Below, piece by piece: positions 33,915 to 43,372 of a DNA stretch of 64,000 nucleotides. This DNA comes from Pararhodobacter sp. CCB-MM2 (GTDB taxonomy: Bacteria > Pseudomonadota > Alphaproteobacteria > Rhodobacterales > Rhodobacteraceae). A program made the position numbers and the translations under genes. Location of the stretch: NCBI RefSeq assembly GCF_001691415.1, contig NZ_LRRR01000004.1, positions 62,001 through 126,000 of the forward strand. Direction: 5' to 3'. The stretch's first letter is position 1, and each line of letters opens with the position of its first letter. Under the pieces are notes generated by a model, which saw only the letters and a program-made list of their open reading frames with translations, searched no databases and was not told where the DNA came from.

Positions 33915-34134
33915 GCGCAAATCTCTCAATAAAGTGAATCAACCCTCCTACTTTGGGCGCCCGTCATGGCTGCGTCAAGGAAATCAAGGGCTCAGACCCG
34001 TTTCGTGATCGGCGCAGCTCCCCCATTGCAACGCGGCCGCCGATCCTGTCCAATCGGCGCATTACGACAGGGCCCTGTCCCCGCGCGTGCCGGTTTTGTG
34101 TCCCGCGCCATGGGCCCGCAAACGGGAGTTTTCG

Positions 34135-35346
34135 ATGAAGGATTCGCCAAGCCAGCCCCAGACGGCGGCCCAGCCCCCGGTGGATTTCGCCGAGGCCATT
34201 GCGCCCCTGACCACCGAGGCGTTCTTCGAGCAACATTTCGAGAAGACGCATCTGGTCATCCGCCGCGAGGACCCGGACTATTACACCCGGCTCCTCTCGT
34301 TGCCCGATATCGACCGGGTGCTGACGCAGATGCTGATCCCGGCCGAGGACATCAAGCTGGTCCAAAAGGGCCGGACCTTCACCGACGACGACTACATCAT
34401 GCCCTCGGGCTTTGCCGATCCGGTGCGGGTGATCAACACGTTCGGCGAGGGCGCGACGGTGGTGCTGCCGGGCCTGCAGAAACGGCTGCCCAAGCTGCAG
34501 GCCTATTGCCGCTCGCTGGAGACGGTGTTCAGCTGCGATCTGCAGACCAACATCTACTTCACGCCCCCCGATGCCCAGGGCTTCAAGACGCATTACGACA
34601 GCCACGACGTGATTGTCCTGCAGATCGCCGGCTCGAAGACCTGGAACATCTACGAGAGCCCGTTGGAACTGCCCCTTCGCAGCCAAGGGTTTGAGCCCGA
34701 GGGCTTCGAGGCCGGCGCGCTGATCGACACCTTCACCCTGCAGGCGGGCGACATGTGCTACGTCCCGCGCGGCGTGGTGCATGACGCCCGCGCCACCGAC
34801 GAGCTGTCGCTGCACATCACCACGGGTCTGCTGACCCCGCGCTGGATCGACCTGATCGTCGAGGCCGTCTCGCAGCTGGCTCTGGACGATGCGGCCTTCC
34901 GCCGCGCCGTGCCGCCGGGCTATGCCAACGAGGGTTTCGATCAGGCCCCGGCGCGTCAGACCTTCAAGGACCTGCTGCAACGCGCCGTCGACGGCATCGA
35001 CGCCGGCGCAACGCTGGACAGCTTCGGGCATGAGTTCCGCCGCCGCCGCATTCCGGTGGTGCCGGGCCAGCTGATGCAGATGTTCAACGCCGAGGCGATC
35101 GGGCCCGGCACCGAGCTGCGCCGCCGTGCCGACCTGATCCCGCTCCTCAGCCTTGAGGGCGACGAGGTAGTGCTGGCCGTCTTCGGCGCCGAGATCCGCT
35201 TCCCGGCCCATGTCGCAGACAGCCTGCGCGATGCCCTGGGGCGCGAGGGGTTCCGGGTGGGCGAGCTGGCCGGCGATCTCGACGAGGCCGGGCAAGCGGT
35301 GATGACGCGGCGGCTGGTGCAGGAAGGCGTGCTCTTCGCGGTCTGA
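34135..35346 (+). CDS. Cupin/JmjC-type 2-oxoglutarate oxygenase (ribosomal-oxygenase-like)
   Basis: The 403-residue protein has a JmjC-like cupin domain with the iron triad His153, Asp155 (THYDSHDVIVLQIAGSKTW) and His216 (CYVPRGVVHDA), and an N-terminal THLVIRREDPDYYTRLLSLPDIDRVL like the cupin_4 proteins. The C-terminal 150 residues are a winged-helix-like region as in RoxA/YcfD, which hydroxylates ribosomal protein uL16; the present protein is somewhat longer and its substrate is unproven. The ATG at 34135 follows GGGAG. It lies 24 bases upstream of the phospholipase D-type gene. Confidence 0.8.
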   Translation: MKDSPSQPQTAAQPPVDFAEAIAPLTTEAFFEQHFEKTHLVIRREDPDYYTRLLSLPDIDRVLTQMLIPAEDIKLVQKGRTFTDDDYIMPSGFADPVRVINTFGEGATVVLPGLQKRLPKLQAYCRSLETVFSCDLQTNIYFTPPDAQGFKTHYDSHDVIVLQIAGSKTWNIYESPLELPLRSQGFEPEGFEAGALIDTFTLQAGDMCYVPRGVVHDARATDELSLHITTGLLTPRWIDLIVEAVSQLALDDAAFRRAVPPGYANEGFDQAPARQTFKDLLQRAVDGIDAGATLDSFGHEFRRRRIPVVPGQLMQMFNAEAIGPGTELRRRADLIPLLSLEGDEVVLAVFGAEIRFPAHVADSLRDALGREGFRVGELAGDLDEAGQAVMTRRLVQEGVLFAV

Positions 35347-35370
35347 CACTCAGCGGGGAAGGGCCCTGCG

Positions 35371-36804
35371 ATGGAGGCCTCCGTCATTCTGATCCTTACA
35401 GCCATCGCGCATTACGCGCTGCAACTGGCGGTGCTGTTGCGAGCGCTGATCCGACCGGGGCGCGAGGCCACCTCGCGGCTGGCCTGGGTGCTGGTGATCC
35501 TGTCGGTGCCGGCCTTGGGCGTGGTGCTTTACCTGCTGCTGGGTGAGGTCAGCCCGGGACGACGGCGGGCCGAGCGCATGCGCGCCGTGCGCGCGGGCCT
35601 GCCGACCGAGGCGCCGGGCATCGCGCAGGCCGAGGTGCCCGACCGGGCCGAGGCCGCCTTCGGGCGGGCCGCTTCGGTCAATGGCTTCGCGGTTTTGCCC
35701 GGCAACCGGGTCAGCCTGAGCGACGACGCCTCCGGCCAACTGGCCGCGCTCGTTGAGGCGATCGACGCGGCCGAACGCCACGTGCATATCGTCGTCTACA
35801 TCTGGCTGACCGATGAGACCGGCCGCGCTTTGGCCGAGGCGGTGATGCGCGCTGCCGCACGCGGCGTGACGTGTCGAGTGATGGTCGACGGCCTCGGCTC
35901 GCGCGCCCTGGTGCGCTCGGATCTGTGGCGCGCGATGACGGCGGCCGGGGTGAAGACGCGGATCGCCTTCGACACGCGCTGGGCGGCCGGGCGCTCGCTT
36001 CTGGGGCGGGTGGACATCCGCAACCACCGCAAGATCTTCGTGATCGACGGGGCGCTGGCCTTCTGTGGCAGCCGCAATTGCGCCGATCCGGCCTTTCTGC
36101 CCAAGGCGAAATACGCCCCGTGGCACGATGTGCTGATGCGGCTGGAGGGGCCGGTGGTCTGGCAGGTGCAGGCGCTGTTCGCGGCCGACTGGACCGGCGG
36201 CGGCGGCGACGCCTTGAGCGCCGAGCTGGCCGTGGCCCCTGCCGCCGCCCCGGACGGCGTGCCCGGGCTCGCCTTCGGTACCGGGCCGGATCTGTCGCCG
36301 GGGGCGGTGGCCGATGTGGTCGGGTTGTTGCTGGCGGCGGCCCGGCAGGAGGTGGTGATCTCCACCCCCTATTTCGTGCCGACGGCGGGCCTGCTGGAGC
36401 AGCTGCGCGCCACGGCCCTGCGCGGTGTGGCGGTGACGCTGATCCTGCCTGCCCGCAACGATTCCCGCATGGTCGCCTTCGCCAGCCGCGCCACCTATCC
36501 GGGGTTGATGCAGGCGGGGGTGCGGATCGTCGAACATGCGCCGGGCCTTCTGCACGCCAAGACCCTGCGGGTGGACGAGGGGCTGATGATGCTGGGCTCG
36601 GCCAACCTCGACCGGCGGTCCTTTGAGCTGAATTTCGAGAACAACATCCTGCTGGCCGATCCCGTCGCCACCGCCGATTTGGCGGCGCTTCAGACCCGTT
36701 GGATCGCGGCCTCGCGGGTGTTGACGGCGGGTGAGGTGGCGGGCTGGTCGCTGCCGCGCCGGCTGGCCCATAACATCGCGGCGATGATCAGCCCGGTGTT
36801 GTGA
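35371..36804 (+). CDS. cls: Phospholipase D family protein, cardiolipin synthase-like
   Basis: The 477-residue protein has two N-terminal membrane segments (residues 4-24 and 37-58), then two HKD motifs: His219-Lys221-Asp226 (NHRKIFVIDG) and His395-Lys397-Asp402 (LHAKTLRVDEGLMMLGSANLDRRS). This build is typical of bacterial cardiolipin synthase, which joins two phosphatidylglycerols at the inner membrane. PssA and Psd for phosphatidylethanolamine are in this window too. The start at 35371 follows a GGGGAAGGG site. Likely co-transcribed with the cupin oxygenase gene. Confidence 0.88.
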   Translation: MEASVILILTAIAHYALQLAVLLRALIRPGREATSRLAWVLVILSVPALGVVLYLLLGEVSPGRRRAERMRAVRAGLPTEAPGIAQAEVPDRAEAAFGRAASVNGFAVLPGNRVSLSDDASGQLAALVEAIDAAERHVHIVVYIWLTDETGRALAEAVMRAAARGVTCRVMVDGLGSRALVRSDLWRAMTAAGVKTRIAFDTRWAAGRSLLGRVDIRNHRKIFVIDGALAFCGSRNCADPAFLPKAKYAPWHDVLMRLEGPVVWQVQALFAADWTGGGGDALSAELAVAPAAAPDGVPGLAFGTGPDLSPGAVADVVGLLLAAARQEVVISTPYFVPTAGLLEQLRATALRGVAVTLILPARNDSRMVAFASRATYPGLMQAGVRIVEHAPGLLHAKTLRVDEGLMMLGSANLDRRSFELNFENNILLADPVATADLAALQTRWIAASRVLTAGEVAGWSLPRRLAHNIAAMISPVL

Positions 36805-36830
36805 CAGGTCCAAAGGGGGAACTTCGTGCC

Positions 36831-36859
36831 TTGAACGACGTTGTTAGCGTCCCTAGATA
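36831..36859 (+). promoter_or_regulatory. Promoter of rpoH
   Basis: TTGAAC (36831-36836) and TAGATA (36854-36859) are separated by 17 bases, a good sigma-70 promoter. With the preceding C and the CCC before TAGATA it also resembles the alphaproteobacterial heat-shock pattern CTTG-N-CCTAGAT, so partial self-activation is possible. Confidence 0.65.
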
Positions 36860-36927
36860 CAAAATCCGACGGATCACGGGCCGCAATCCGTGTAACCCGA
36901 AACGATCCTGAAAGGAGTACACACCCG

Positions 36928-37818
36928 GTGGCCGATTACACCAGCCTTCCCGCCCCCAGTCCCGAGCAGGGCCTGAACCGCTATCTGCAAGAGATCCGCC
37001 GGTTCCCCATGCTGGAGCCGGAAGAGGAATACATGCTGGCCAAGCGCTGGGTGGACCATCAGGACACGGGCGCCGCGCACAAGCTTGTCACCTCGCACCT
37101 GCGCCTCGCCGCCAAGATCGCCATGGGCTATCGCGGCTATGGCCTGCCGCAGGCCGAGGTGATCTCGGAAGCGAACGTGGGCCTGATGCAGGCCGTGAAG
37201 CGGTTCGACCCGGAAAAGGGCTTCCGTCTGGCCACCTATGCGATGTGGTGGATCCGCGCCTCGATCCAGGAATATATCCTGCGGTCCTGGTCGATGGTGA
37301 AGCTGGGCACGACCTCGGCGCAGAAGAAGCTGTTCTTCAACCTGCGCAAGGCGAAGGCCCGGATTGGTGCCATCGAGGAAGGCGATCTGCGCCCCGAGAA
37401 TGTGAAGCAGCTGGCCGAGGACCTGAGCGTCTCCGAGCAGGAGGTGGTTGACATGAACCGCCGTCTGGCCGGCTCGGACGCGTCCCTGAACGTGACGGTC
37501 GGTGGGGATGAGGGTTCGTCCTCGTGGCAGGACTGGCTTGAGGACGAGGATGCCGATCAGGCCGGCGCCTATGCCGAGCGGGACGAGTTCGAAGCGCGTC
37601 AGCAGATGCTGATGGAGGCGATGGATGTCCTCAACGAGCGTGAACGCGACATCCTGACCGAGCGCCGTCTGGCCGAGCCGCCGGTGACGCTGGAAGACCT
37701 GAGCGCGAAATACAATGTCTCGCGCGAGCGCATTCGCCAGATCGAGGTCCGGGCCTTCGAGAAGCTGCAGGGCCGGATGACCGAGATCGCCCGCGAGAAG
37801 GGCATGATCCCGGCGTGA
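36928..37818 (+). CDS. rpoH: RNA polymerase sigma-32 factor RpoH
   Basis: The 296-residue sigma factor begins (GTG) ADYTSLPAPSPEQGLNRYLQEIRRFPMLEPEEEYMLA. Region 2 has LVTSHLRLAAKIAMGYRGYGLPQAEVISEANVGLMQAVKRFDPEKGFRLATYAMWWIRASIQEYILRSWS, the RpoH box lies around QKKLFFNLRKAK, and region 4 has LEDLSAKYNVSRERIRQIEVRAFEKLQ. It directs the heat-shock regulon. The GTG start at 36928 is set by AAGGAG upstream and by similarity to known alphaproteobacterial RpoH starts. A perfect 23-bp inverted repeat follows the stop. Confidence 0.95.
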   Translation: MADYTSLPAPSPEQGLNRYLQEIRRFPMLEPEEEYMLAKRWVDHQDTGAAHKLVTSHLRLAAKIAMGYRGYGLPQAEVISEANVGLMQAVKRFDPEKGFRLATYAMWWIRASIQEYILRSWSMVKLGTTSAQKKLFFNLRKAKARIGAIEEGDLRPENVKQLAEDLSVSEQEVVDMNRRLAGSDASLNVTVGGDEGSSSWQDWLEDEDADQAGAYAERDEFEARQQMLMEAMDVLNERERDILTERRLAEPPVTLEDLSAKYNVSRERIRQIEVRAFEKLQGRMTEIAREKGMIPA

Positions 37819-37821
37819 CGT

Positions 37822-37879
37822 GTAGGGTGGGGTTTCACCCCACCTTTGGACGCGATGGTGGGGTGAAACCCCACCCTAC
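37822..37879. repeat. REPIN-like nested inverted repeat after rpoH
   Basis: Two perfect 23-base arms (37822-37844 and 37857-37879, beginning GTAGGGTGGGG) face each other across 12 bases. Each arm is also a hairpin on its own (GGTGGGGT-TTC-ACCCCACC). This double symmetry is that of REPIN-type elements; it starts four bases past the rpoH stop and may also act as a terminator or mRNA 3' stabiliser. Confidence 0.75.
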
Positions 37880-37949
37880 GGGGGGCACAGTAGACCCTGC
37901 CCGGAACAAGGCCGTAGGCCGCCGGGCCAGCGCCGGCCCGGCTCTCCCG

Positions 37950-38549
37950 TCACGCCATCATCACCGGATAAAGCGTCGCCACCAAGAGCCCCGCCATCGT
38001 CCAGTTGAACGCCCGCAGCCGCGCCGGATCTCGCAGCCAGCCGCGCAGCAGCACCCCCATCCCCGCCCAGGAGCTCACGCTCGGCAGGTTCACCGCGCCG
38101 AACACCAGCGCCACCAGCGCCACCGACTGCCAATCGGCCTCGGGCGCGTAAAGGGTGCAGGCAGTCAGCGCCATGCTCCAGGCCTTGGGGTTCACCCATT
38201 GGAACCCCGCCGCCTGAAAGAAGCCGAAGGGCTTCGCGTCCAGCTGCGCCTCGCCCGAGGGCGGCGCCGAATGCGCGATCTTCCACGCCAGCCACAGCAG
38301 ATAGGCCACCGAGGCCACCGTGAGCACGTCATGCAACGGTGGCCAGAGCGCAAACAACCCGGCCAGCCCCACGCCCACCAGCGCCGTCATCACCGTGAAC
38401 CCCACGCCGATGCCCAGCATATGCGGGACCGTCCGCCGGAAGCCGAAGTTCACGCCCGAGGCCAGCAGCATCAGGTTGTTCGGCCCCGGCGTGATCGACG
38501 AGACAAAGGCATAGGCGATGAGGGCAAGGAGCAGGTCTTGGGGCAGCAT
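37950..38549 (-). CDS. LysE family amino-acid exporter
   Basis: The 199-residue membrane protein has the LysE/RhtB opening AYAFVSSITPGPNNLMLLASGVNFGFRRTVPHMLGIGVGF with the ITPGPN signature, and FQWVNPKAWSMALTACTLY in the centre. Six hydrophobic segments are expected. It is divergent from an AsnC/Lrp regulator gene across 92 bases, the standard arrangement in which the regulator senses an amino acid and controls its export. The ATG at 38549 (MLPQDLLLAL) gives the family length. Confidence 0.9.
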   Translation of the reverse strand: MLPQDLLLALIAYAFVSSITPGPNNLMLLASGVNFGFRRTVPHMLGIGVGFTVMTALVGVGLAGLFALWPPLHDVLTVASVAYLLWLAWKIAHSAPPSGEAQLDAKPFGFFQAAGFQWVNPKAWSMALTACTLYAPEADWQSVALVALVFGAVNLPSVSSWAGMGVLLRGWLRDPARLRAFNWTMAGLLVATLYPVMMA

Positions 38550-38641
38550 GGTCCGAAATCCGAGATTGACGCGCAATCCTATGCGGCCCGACCCCGAATT
38601 GAATTGCGTTGATCGTGCCGTCGGCGCTATCTGTGCAATCC

Positions 38642-39094
38642 ATGACCGACATCGACGCCATTTCCGACAAGATATTGCGCGAGCTTTCTCGCGACGGCCG
38701 GATCTCGAACCTCGAGCTGGCCGAGCGTGTCGGCCTCTCGCCCTCGGCCTGTCTGCGCAGGGTGCAGGACCTTGAACGGCGGGGCGTGATCAAGGGGTAT
38801 CGCGCGGTGCTGGACCCGATGCAGACCGGCAAGGGCTTTGTCGTCTATGTCTCGGTCGGCCTCGGGACTCATACCAAGTTCAGTCAGGAGAGCTTTGAAC
38901 GGGCGATGAAATCCGCCCCTCAGGTGCGCGAATGTCACAATGTGACAGGCACGATCGAGTATCTGATCCGGGTCGAGGTCGCCGATCTGGCGGCCTACAA
39001 GCATTTCCACACCGAGATCCTCGGCACCCTGCCGCAGGTGACGGCCATCACCACCTTCGTCGTCATGGGGTCGCCCAAGGATGAACGCGCCTGA
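38642..39094 (+). CDS. Lrp/AsnC family transcriptional regulator
   Basis: The 150-residue protein has an N-terminal helix-turn-helix (DKILRELSRDGRISNLELAERVGLSPSACLRRVQDLERRGVIKGYRAVLDP) and a RAM ligand-binding domain (FVVYVSVGL, VRECHNVTGTIEYLIRVEVADLAAYKHFHTEIL, VTAITTFVVMG). It likely controls the divergent LysE gene in response to an amino acid. A possible promoter (TTGCGT 38604-38609, TATCTG 38628-38633, 18-base spacing) would start transcription about at the ATG, hinting at a leaderless message. It overlaps chrA by 14 bases. Confidence 0.9.
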   Translation: MTDIDAISDKILRELSRDGRISNLELAERVGLSPSACLRRVQDLERRGVIKGYRAVLDPMQTGKGFVVYVSVGLGTHTKFSQESFERAMKSAPQVRECHNVTGTIEYLIRVEVADLAAYKHFHTEILGTLPQVTAITTFVVMGSPKDERA

Positions 39095-40295
39095 AACCGC
39101 ATCAGACCTCAAGGTCTGGGCCCGCATCGGCCTCCTCAGTTTCGGCGGTCCGGCCGGGCAGATCGCGCTGATGCACCGCGAACTCGTCGATCAACGCCAA
39201 TGGATCGACGAGGCGCGCTTCTTGCATGCCCTCAACTTCTGCATGCTGCTGCCGGGGCCCGAGGCGATGCAGCTGGCCACCTATATCGGCTGGCTGCGCG
39301 GCGGCTGGCGTGGCGGCATGATCGCCGGTGGCCTCTTCGTGCTGCCGGGCGTCGTGGCGATCATGGCGCTGAGCTGGATCTATGTCCTCGCCGGCGATGT
39401 CGCCTGGATCGAGGGCGCGTTCTTCGGCCTCAAGGCCGCCGTCATCGCCATCGTCGCGCAGGCCCTTGTCCGTATTGCAAAAAAGGCGGTGAAAGGCTGG
39501 GTTCAGGCGGCCATCGCGCTCGCCGCCTTCGCCGCGCTCTTCGTGCTTTCGGTGCCGTTCCCGCTGGTCGTGCTCGCCGCCGCGCTGATCGGTTGGCTCA
39601 TGGCGCGCGGGCAGGGCGCCTCCGAGGCGCCGCCGGCCCGTGTCTCCACCCTGAAGCCGGCGCTCATCTGGGCCGCGCTCTGGCTTGGGCCCGTCGCGGC
39701 GCTGATCTTGATCCTCGGCGGCGACAATGTGCTGGCTCAGGTCGCGCTCTATTTCAGCCAGATGGCGGTGCTGACCTTCGGCGGCGCCTATGCCGTCTTG
39801 GCTTGGGTCGCGCAGGCGGCGGTCGAGCAGTACCATTGGCTGACCGCGCCGCAGATGCTCGATGGCCTCGCCATGGCCGAGACGACCCCCGGCCCCTTGA
39901 TCATGGTCACGCAATTCGTAGGCTTCATGGCGGGCTGGCAGGCGGGCGGGCTGTGGCTCGCCACCCTCGCCGCGCTGGTCACCACCTGGGCCACCTTCGC
40001 GCCCTGCTTCCTGTGGATCTTCGCCGGCGCGCCGCATGCTGAGCGCCTGCGCCACAGCCCCGCGCTGGCGGGCGCCCTCAGCGCCGTCACCGCCGCCGTG
40101 GTCGGCGTCATCGCCAATCTCGGCCTGTGGTTCGCGCTGCACACGCTCTGGCCCGGCGGAAGTTTCGACCCTTGGGCTGCCGGGCTGACGGCTCTGGCGC
40201 TTCTCGCGGCCTTCGCACTGAAGGCGGGGCCGGGCGTGCTGATCCTCGGGGCCGCAGGGGCGGGCATCGTCCTGCGCCTCGCGGGACTGGTGTGA
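39081..40295 (+). CDS. chrA: Chromate transporter, CHR family (two-domain form)
   Basis: The 404-residue membrane protein has two homologous CHR halves: [28 protein letters not shown] with [15 protein letters not shown] in the first, and [27 protein letters not shown] with [21 protein letters not shown] in the second. This is the long-chain ChrA type, a proton-driven exporter of chromate in studied cases; many chromosomal copies have other or unknown anion substrates. Its start lies inside the 3' end of the AsnC gene, which suggests co-translation with the regulator. Confidence 0.9.
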   Translation: MNAPETASDLKVWARIGLLSFGGPAGQIALMHRELVDQRQWIDEARFLHALNFCMLLPGPEAMQLATYIGWLRGGWRGGMIAGGLFVLPGVVAIMALSWIYVLAGDVAWIEGAFFGLKAAVIAIVAQALVRIAKKAVKGWVQAAIALAAFAALFVLSVPFPLVVLAAALIGWLMARGQGASEAPPARVSTLKPALIWAALWLGPVAALILILGGDNVLAQVALYFSQMAVLTFGGAYAVLAWVAQAAVEQYHWLTAPQMLDGLAMAETTPGPLIMVTQFVGFMAGWQAGGLWLATLAALVTTWATFAPCFLWIFAGAPHAERLRHSPALAGALSAVTAAVVGVIANLGLWFALHTLWPGGSFDPWAAGLTALALLAAFALKAGPGVLILGAAGAGIVLRLAGLV

Positions 40296-40345
40296 GCCCT
40301 CGCAACGCGCTATCACCCCCGCGATTGCAGCGCTTCGAGGTTCCC

Positions 40346-41692
40346 ATGTCCGCCCACGCCACCCCGATCCCGATGACCGCCCGCCGCTCTGGCCCGCTGA
40401 AGGGCGTGGCCGAGGTGCCCGGCGACAAGTCGATCAGCCACCGCGCGCTGATCCTCGGTGCGCTCTCGGTGGGTGAGACCTCGGTGACCGGGTTGCTGGA
40501 GGGCCAGGACGTGCTCGACACCGCCGCCGCGATGCGGGCTTTCGGCGCCACCGTCACCCGCCATGGCGAGGGCGAATGGACGGTCAACGGCGTCGGCGTC
40601 GGCGGCTTTGCCGAGCCGAGCCAAGTCATTGACTGCGGCAATTCGGGCACCGGCGTGCGCCTCATCATGGGCGCGATGGCCACGACGCCGATCGCCGCGA
40701 CCTTCACCGGCGACGCGAGCCTGAACAAGCGCCCGATGGGCCGCGTTACCGACCCGCTGGCCCTTTTCGGCGCCAAGGCTGTCGGCCGCGCGGGCGGCAA
40801 GCTTCCGCTGACGATGATCGGCGCGGCCGAGCCGGTGCCGGTGCGCTACACCCTGCCGATGCCCTCCGCTCAGGTGAAATCCGCCGTGCTGCTCGCCGGC
40901 CTCAACGCGCCGGGCGAGACCGTGGTGATCGAGCCCGAGGCGACCCGCGACCATACCGAGCGCATGCTGCGCGGCTTCGGCGCCGAGGTCGATGTGCAAG
41001 AAACGCCCGAGGGCCGCGTGATCACCCTGAAGGGCCAGCCCGAGCTCACCGGCCAGCGCGTCGCCGTGCCGCGCGACCCATCGTCTGCCGCTTTCCCGGT
41101 CTGCGCCGCCCTTCTGGTGCCGGGCTCCGAGATCACCGTCCCCGGCGTCTCGCGCAACCCGACGCGCGACGGGCTCTATGTCACGCTTCTGGAAATGGGC
41201 GCTGACATCGCCTTCGAGAACCCGCGTGAAGAGGGCGGCGAGCCGGTCGCCGACCTGCGCGTGCGCTACTCTCCGGACCTCAAGGGCGTCGAGACGCCCG
41301 AGGACCGCGCGGCCTCGATGATCGACGAATTCCCCATCCTTTCGGTCGTCGCCTCGATGGCCAAGGGCACGACCGTGATGCGCGGCGTGAAGGAACTCCG
41401 CGTCAAGGAGAGCGACCGCATCGACGCCATGGCGCGCGGGCTTGAGGCCTGCGGCGTCAAGATCGAAGAGGACGAGGACACGCTCATCGTCCACGGCACG
41501 GGCTCGGTTCCGGGCGGCGCGACCTGCGCGACGCATCTCGACCACCGCATCGCCATGAGCTTCCTCGTCTTGGGGATGGTGTCGGAAACGCCGGTCTCGG
41601 TCGATGATGGCGGGCCGATCGCCACGTCGTTCCCGATCTTCGAGCCCTTGATGTCGGGCCTCGGCGCGAGCGTCTCGCGCGACAATTCGTGA
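40346..41692 (+). CDS. aroA: 3-phosphoshikimate 1-carboxyvinyltransferase (EPSP synthase)
   Basis: The 448-residue enzyme joins phosphoenolpyruvate and shikimate 3-phosphate in aromatic amino acid synthesis. Motifs are [18 protein letters not shown], the PEP-site [54 protein letters not shown] and [13 protein letters not shown]. It belongs to the class with the KRPMGRV motif seen in class II enzymes; the residue after GNS is Gly, not the Ala of the known glyphosate-insensitive class II enzyme. The ATG at 40346 follows GAGG; it ends in a GTGA overlap with the next gene. Confidence 0.95.
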   Translation: MSAHATPIPMTARRSGPLKGVAEVPGDKSISHRALILGALSVGETSVTGLLEGQDVLDTAAAMRAFGATVTRHGEGEWTVNGVGVGGFAEPSQVIDCGNSGTGVRLIMGAMATTPIAATFTGDASLNKRPMGRVTDPLALFGAKAVGRAGGKLPLTMIGAAEPVPVRYTLPMPSAQVKSAVLLAGLNAPGETVVIEPEATRDHTERMLRGFGAEVDVQETPEGRVITLKGQPELTGQRVAVPRDPSSAAFPVCAALLVPGSEITVPGVSRNPTRDGLYVTLLEMGADIAFENPREEGGEPVADLRVRYSPDLKGVETPEDRAASMIDEFPILSVVASMAKGTTVMRGVKELRVKESDRIDAMARGLEACGVKIEEDEDTLIVHGTGSVPGGATCATHLDHRIAMSFLVLGMVSETPVSVDDGGPIATSFPIFEPLMSGLGASVSRDNS

Positions 41693-42183
41693 CGCGGCTG
41701 GTCAACTGGGGTCTGCCGCTGCTGACCGCGGCGGTCTATGCCTATCTGGCGGGGTACCTGGGCAGCCAATTGCTGCGCGAGGCCGGGGGGCTTATGCCCT
41801 ACGACCTGCGCATCCTCGGCTACGACCTGCATGCCGCGCGAGACTTCCTGCGCGCGCTGACGCCGGAGGGCTTCGCGCTGTACCAAGGCCCGGTGATGGT
41901 CGCGGATTACCTGTTCCCGGCGCTGATGGGCCTGTGCTTCCTGTGGTGGATGCGGCCGTTCAAGGGCGTGTTCGGCATGGTCTGCATGATGGTGGCGATC
42001 AGCTATACGGCGCTCGATTGGGGCGAAAACATGCTGATCCAGCGCATGCTGGCGGCGGGGCCTGATTGGGTGAACCCCTCGGACATTTTCGGGGCCAGTG
42101 CCTTTACGCAAGGCAAGTTCGCGGTTTTCGCCTTGGCGGCGGTCCTGGCGGTGCGCGCAAGCTGGCGTCGCGTGAGGCGGTGA
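41689..42183 (+). CDS. Hypothetical membrane protein coupled to aroA
   Basis: The 164-residue protein starts at a GTG overlapping the aroA stop (GTGA). It has about four hydrophobic segments: [21 protein letters not shown], a stretch at [33 protein letters not shown], and [16 protein letters not shown] at the end. [31 protein letters not shown] links the first two and is the most polar, probably functional, loop. I do not recognise a family. Co-translation with aroA suggests expression as part of the same message. Confidence 0.7.
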   Translation: MTRLVNWGLPLLTAAVYAYLAGYLGSQLLREAGGLMPYDLRILGYDLHAARDFLRALTPEGFALYQGPVMVADYLFPALMGLCFLWWMRPFKGVFGMVCMMVAISYTALDWGENMLIQRMLAAGPDWVNPSDIFGASAFTQGKFAVFALAAVLAVRASWRRVRR

Positions 42184-42186
42184 GAC

Positions 42187-42240
42187 CCGGGGGCTTCGCG
42201 CCCCCGGACCCCCGCGGGATATTTATAGAGCAAAGATGAA
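42187..42240 (+). repeat. 3'-end repeat, copy G (downstream of the aroA unit)
   Basis: Four bases after the stop codon, CCGGGGGC and GCCCCCGG (42187-42207) form a strong hairpin, then CCCCGC and the core GGGATATTTATAGAGCAAAG-ATGA (42216-42240). Confidence 0.78.
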
Positions 42241-42280
42241 GGGGCGCTTGGTTGTGCCCCTCACCTTGTTTCAAATACTC
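42240..42280 (-). repeat. 3'-end repeat, variant copy J (downstream of the MBL-fold gene)
   Basis: On the minus strand GAGTATTTGAAACAAGGTG (42262-42280) is followed by GAGGGGCACAACCAAGCGCC and CCTT, a hairpin with a loop of about nine bases. It faces copy G, so each of the two convergent genes has its own element. Confidence 0.7.
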
Positions 42281-42304
42281 TCTTGCGGGGTGCCAAGGGG
42301 CGCC

Positions 42305-43279
42305 TCAAAGGGGCGGGATCGCCCAACTTTCACCCGGCGCGAGGGCGCGGAAGGCATCGGGCGCAACGTCCTGGGCGCTGAGGGCCTCGGTCAGGGCGAC
42401 GGGCGGGGCTTCGCGACCTTCATCCGTCAGCTGGAACGTCCCCCAGTGATGGCCCACGCCCCAGCGCGCGCCTGAGAGGCGGAAGCCTTGCAGCGCCTCA
42501 TGCGGGTCCTGATGCTGGGCGCGCATGAACCAGCGGGGTTCGTAGGCGCCAATCGGCAGGATCGCGGCGCGCAGGGGGCCGTGGCGGGCGGGGAGGTCGC
42601 GGTAGGGGCGGCCCTCGTCGAAGCCTGTGTCGCCGATATGCAGGATCTTGCCCGAGGGCCCTTCGATCACGAAGGCGGCCCAGAGCGCCATTGAGCGGTC
42701 GCGGGTGCCGCGCGCCGACCAATGGTGGCAGGGCTCCAGATGCACGGCGAGCGGGCCAAAGTGCAGGATCTCGCCCCAATCGGCGGTCAGCACGCGCAGG
42801 CCCGTGCCCTTGAGGATCGCGTCATTACCCAGAGGCGTCAGCACTACGGGATCATGCGCGGCCTTCAGGCGCTTCAGCGTCAGAAGGTCGAGGTGGTCGT
42901 AATGGTTGTGGCTCAGCAGCACCGCGTCGATCTTCGGCAGATGCGCGAAATCGATGCCGGGGTCGGCGACGCGGCGGGGGCCGGCGAACTGGAAGGGCGA
43001 GGCACGTTCGGACCAGACCGGGTCGGTGAGCAGGTTGAGGCCCGCCGTTTGAATGAGCAGTGTCGCATGGCCGACCATGGTGATCGTCAGATCCGCCACC
43101 TGCGCCTCGGGGCGGGTCTTGGTCACCGGCACGCGGGCGGGCCATTGCTGGCGTTGCCCCTCGCGTTGCCAGCGTAGCATGTCCCGAAAGCCGCGCGGGG
43201 CCTCGCCGCCGGGGTTGAAGAAGCGCGTCCCGTCGAAATGGTCGCTGACAGGGCCGGAATAATAGCGGTTGCGGGGCAT
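42305..43279 (-). CDS. MBL-fold metallo-hydrolase (UlaG/NAPE-PLD-like)
   Basis: The 324-residue protein has the metallo-beta-lactamase motif SHNHYDHLD near residue 128, MVGHATLLIQTAGLNLLTDPVWSERASPFQF before it, EPCHHWSARGTRDRSMALWAAFVI (His ligand), HIGDTGFDEG (Asp ligand) and GVGHHWGTFQLTDEGREAP at the end. This is the layout of NAPE-phospholipase D-like and outer-membrane Rcp-type hydrolases. The N-terminal HFDGTRFFNPGG is typical of that branch. ATG at 43279 follows GGAGA. No signal peptide is seen; substrate unknown. Confidence 0.85.
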   Translation of the reverse strand: MPRNRYYSGPVSDHFDGTRFFNPGGEAPRGFRDMLRWQREGQRQQWPARVPVTKTRPEAQVADLTITMVGHATLLIQTAGLNLLTDPVWSERASPFQFAGPRRVADPGIDFAHLPKIDAVLLSHNHYDHLDLLTLKRLKAAHDPVVLTPLGNDAILKGTGLRVLTADWGEILHFGPLAVHLEPCHHWSARGTRDRSMALWAAFVIEGPSGKILHIGDTGFDEGRPYRDLPARHGPLRAAILPIGAYEPRWFMRAQHQDPHEALQGFRLSGARWGVGHHWGTFQLTDEGREAPPVALTEALSAQDVAPDAFRALAPGESWAIPPL

Positions 43280-43372
43280 GCAGGTCTCCTTTCCTCGCAT
43301 ATCGGGCCTGTCTCGCGGCTTTCAACCCCGGCAGGCTTGCGCTAGGCAGGCGGAAAACACAGGAGGCCCGCC

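Noticed and set aside
40346..41692. A naturally glyphosate-insensitive class II EPSP synthase
   Set aside because: The motif reads GNSGTG, with Gly at the position that is Ala in the known insensitive enzyme; no claim can be made.
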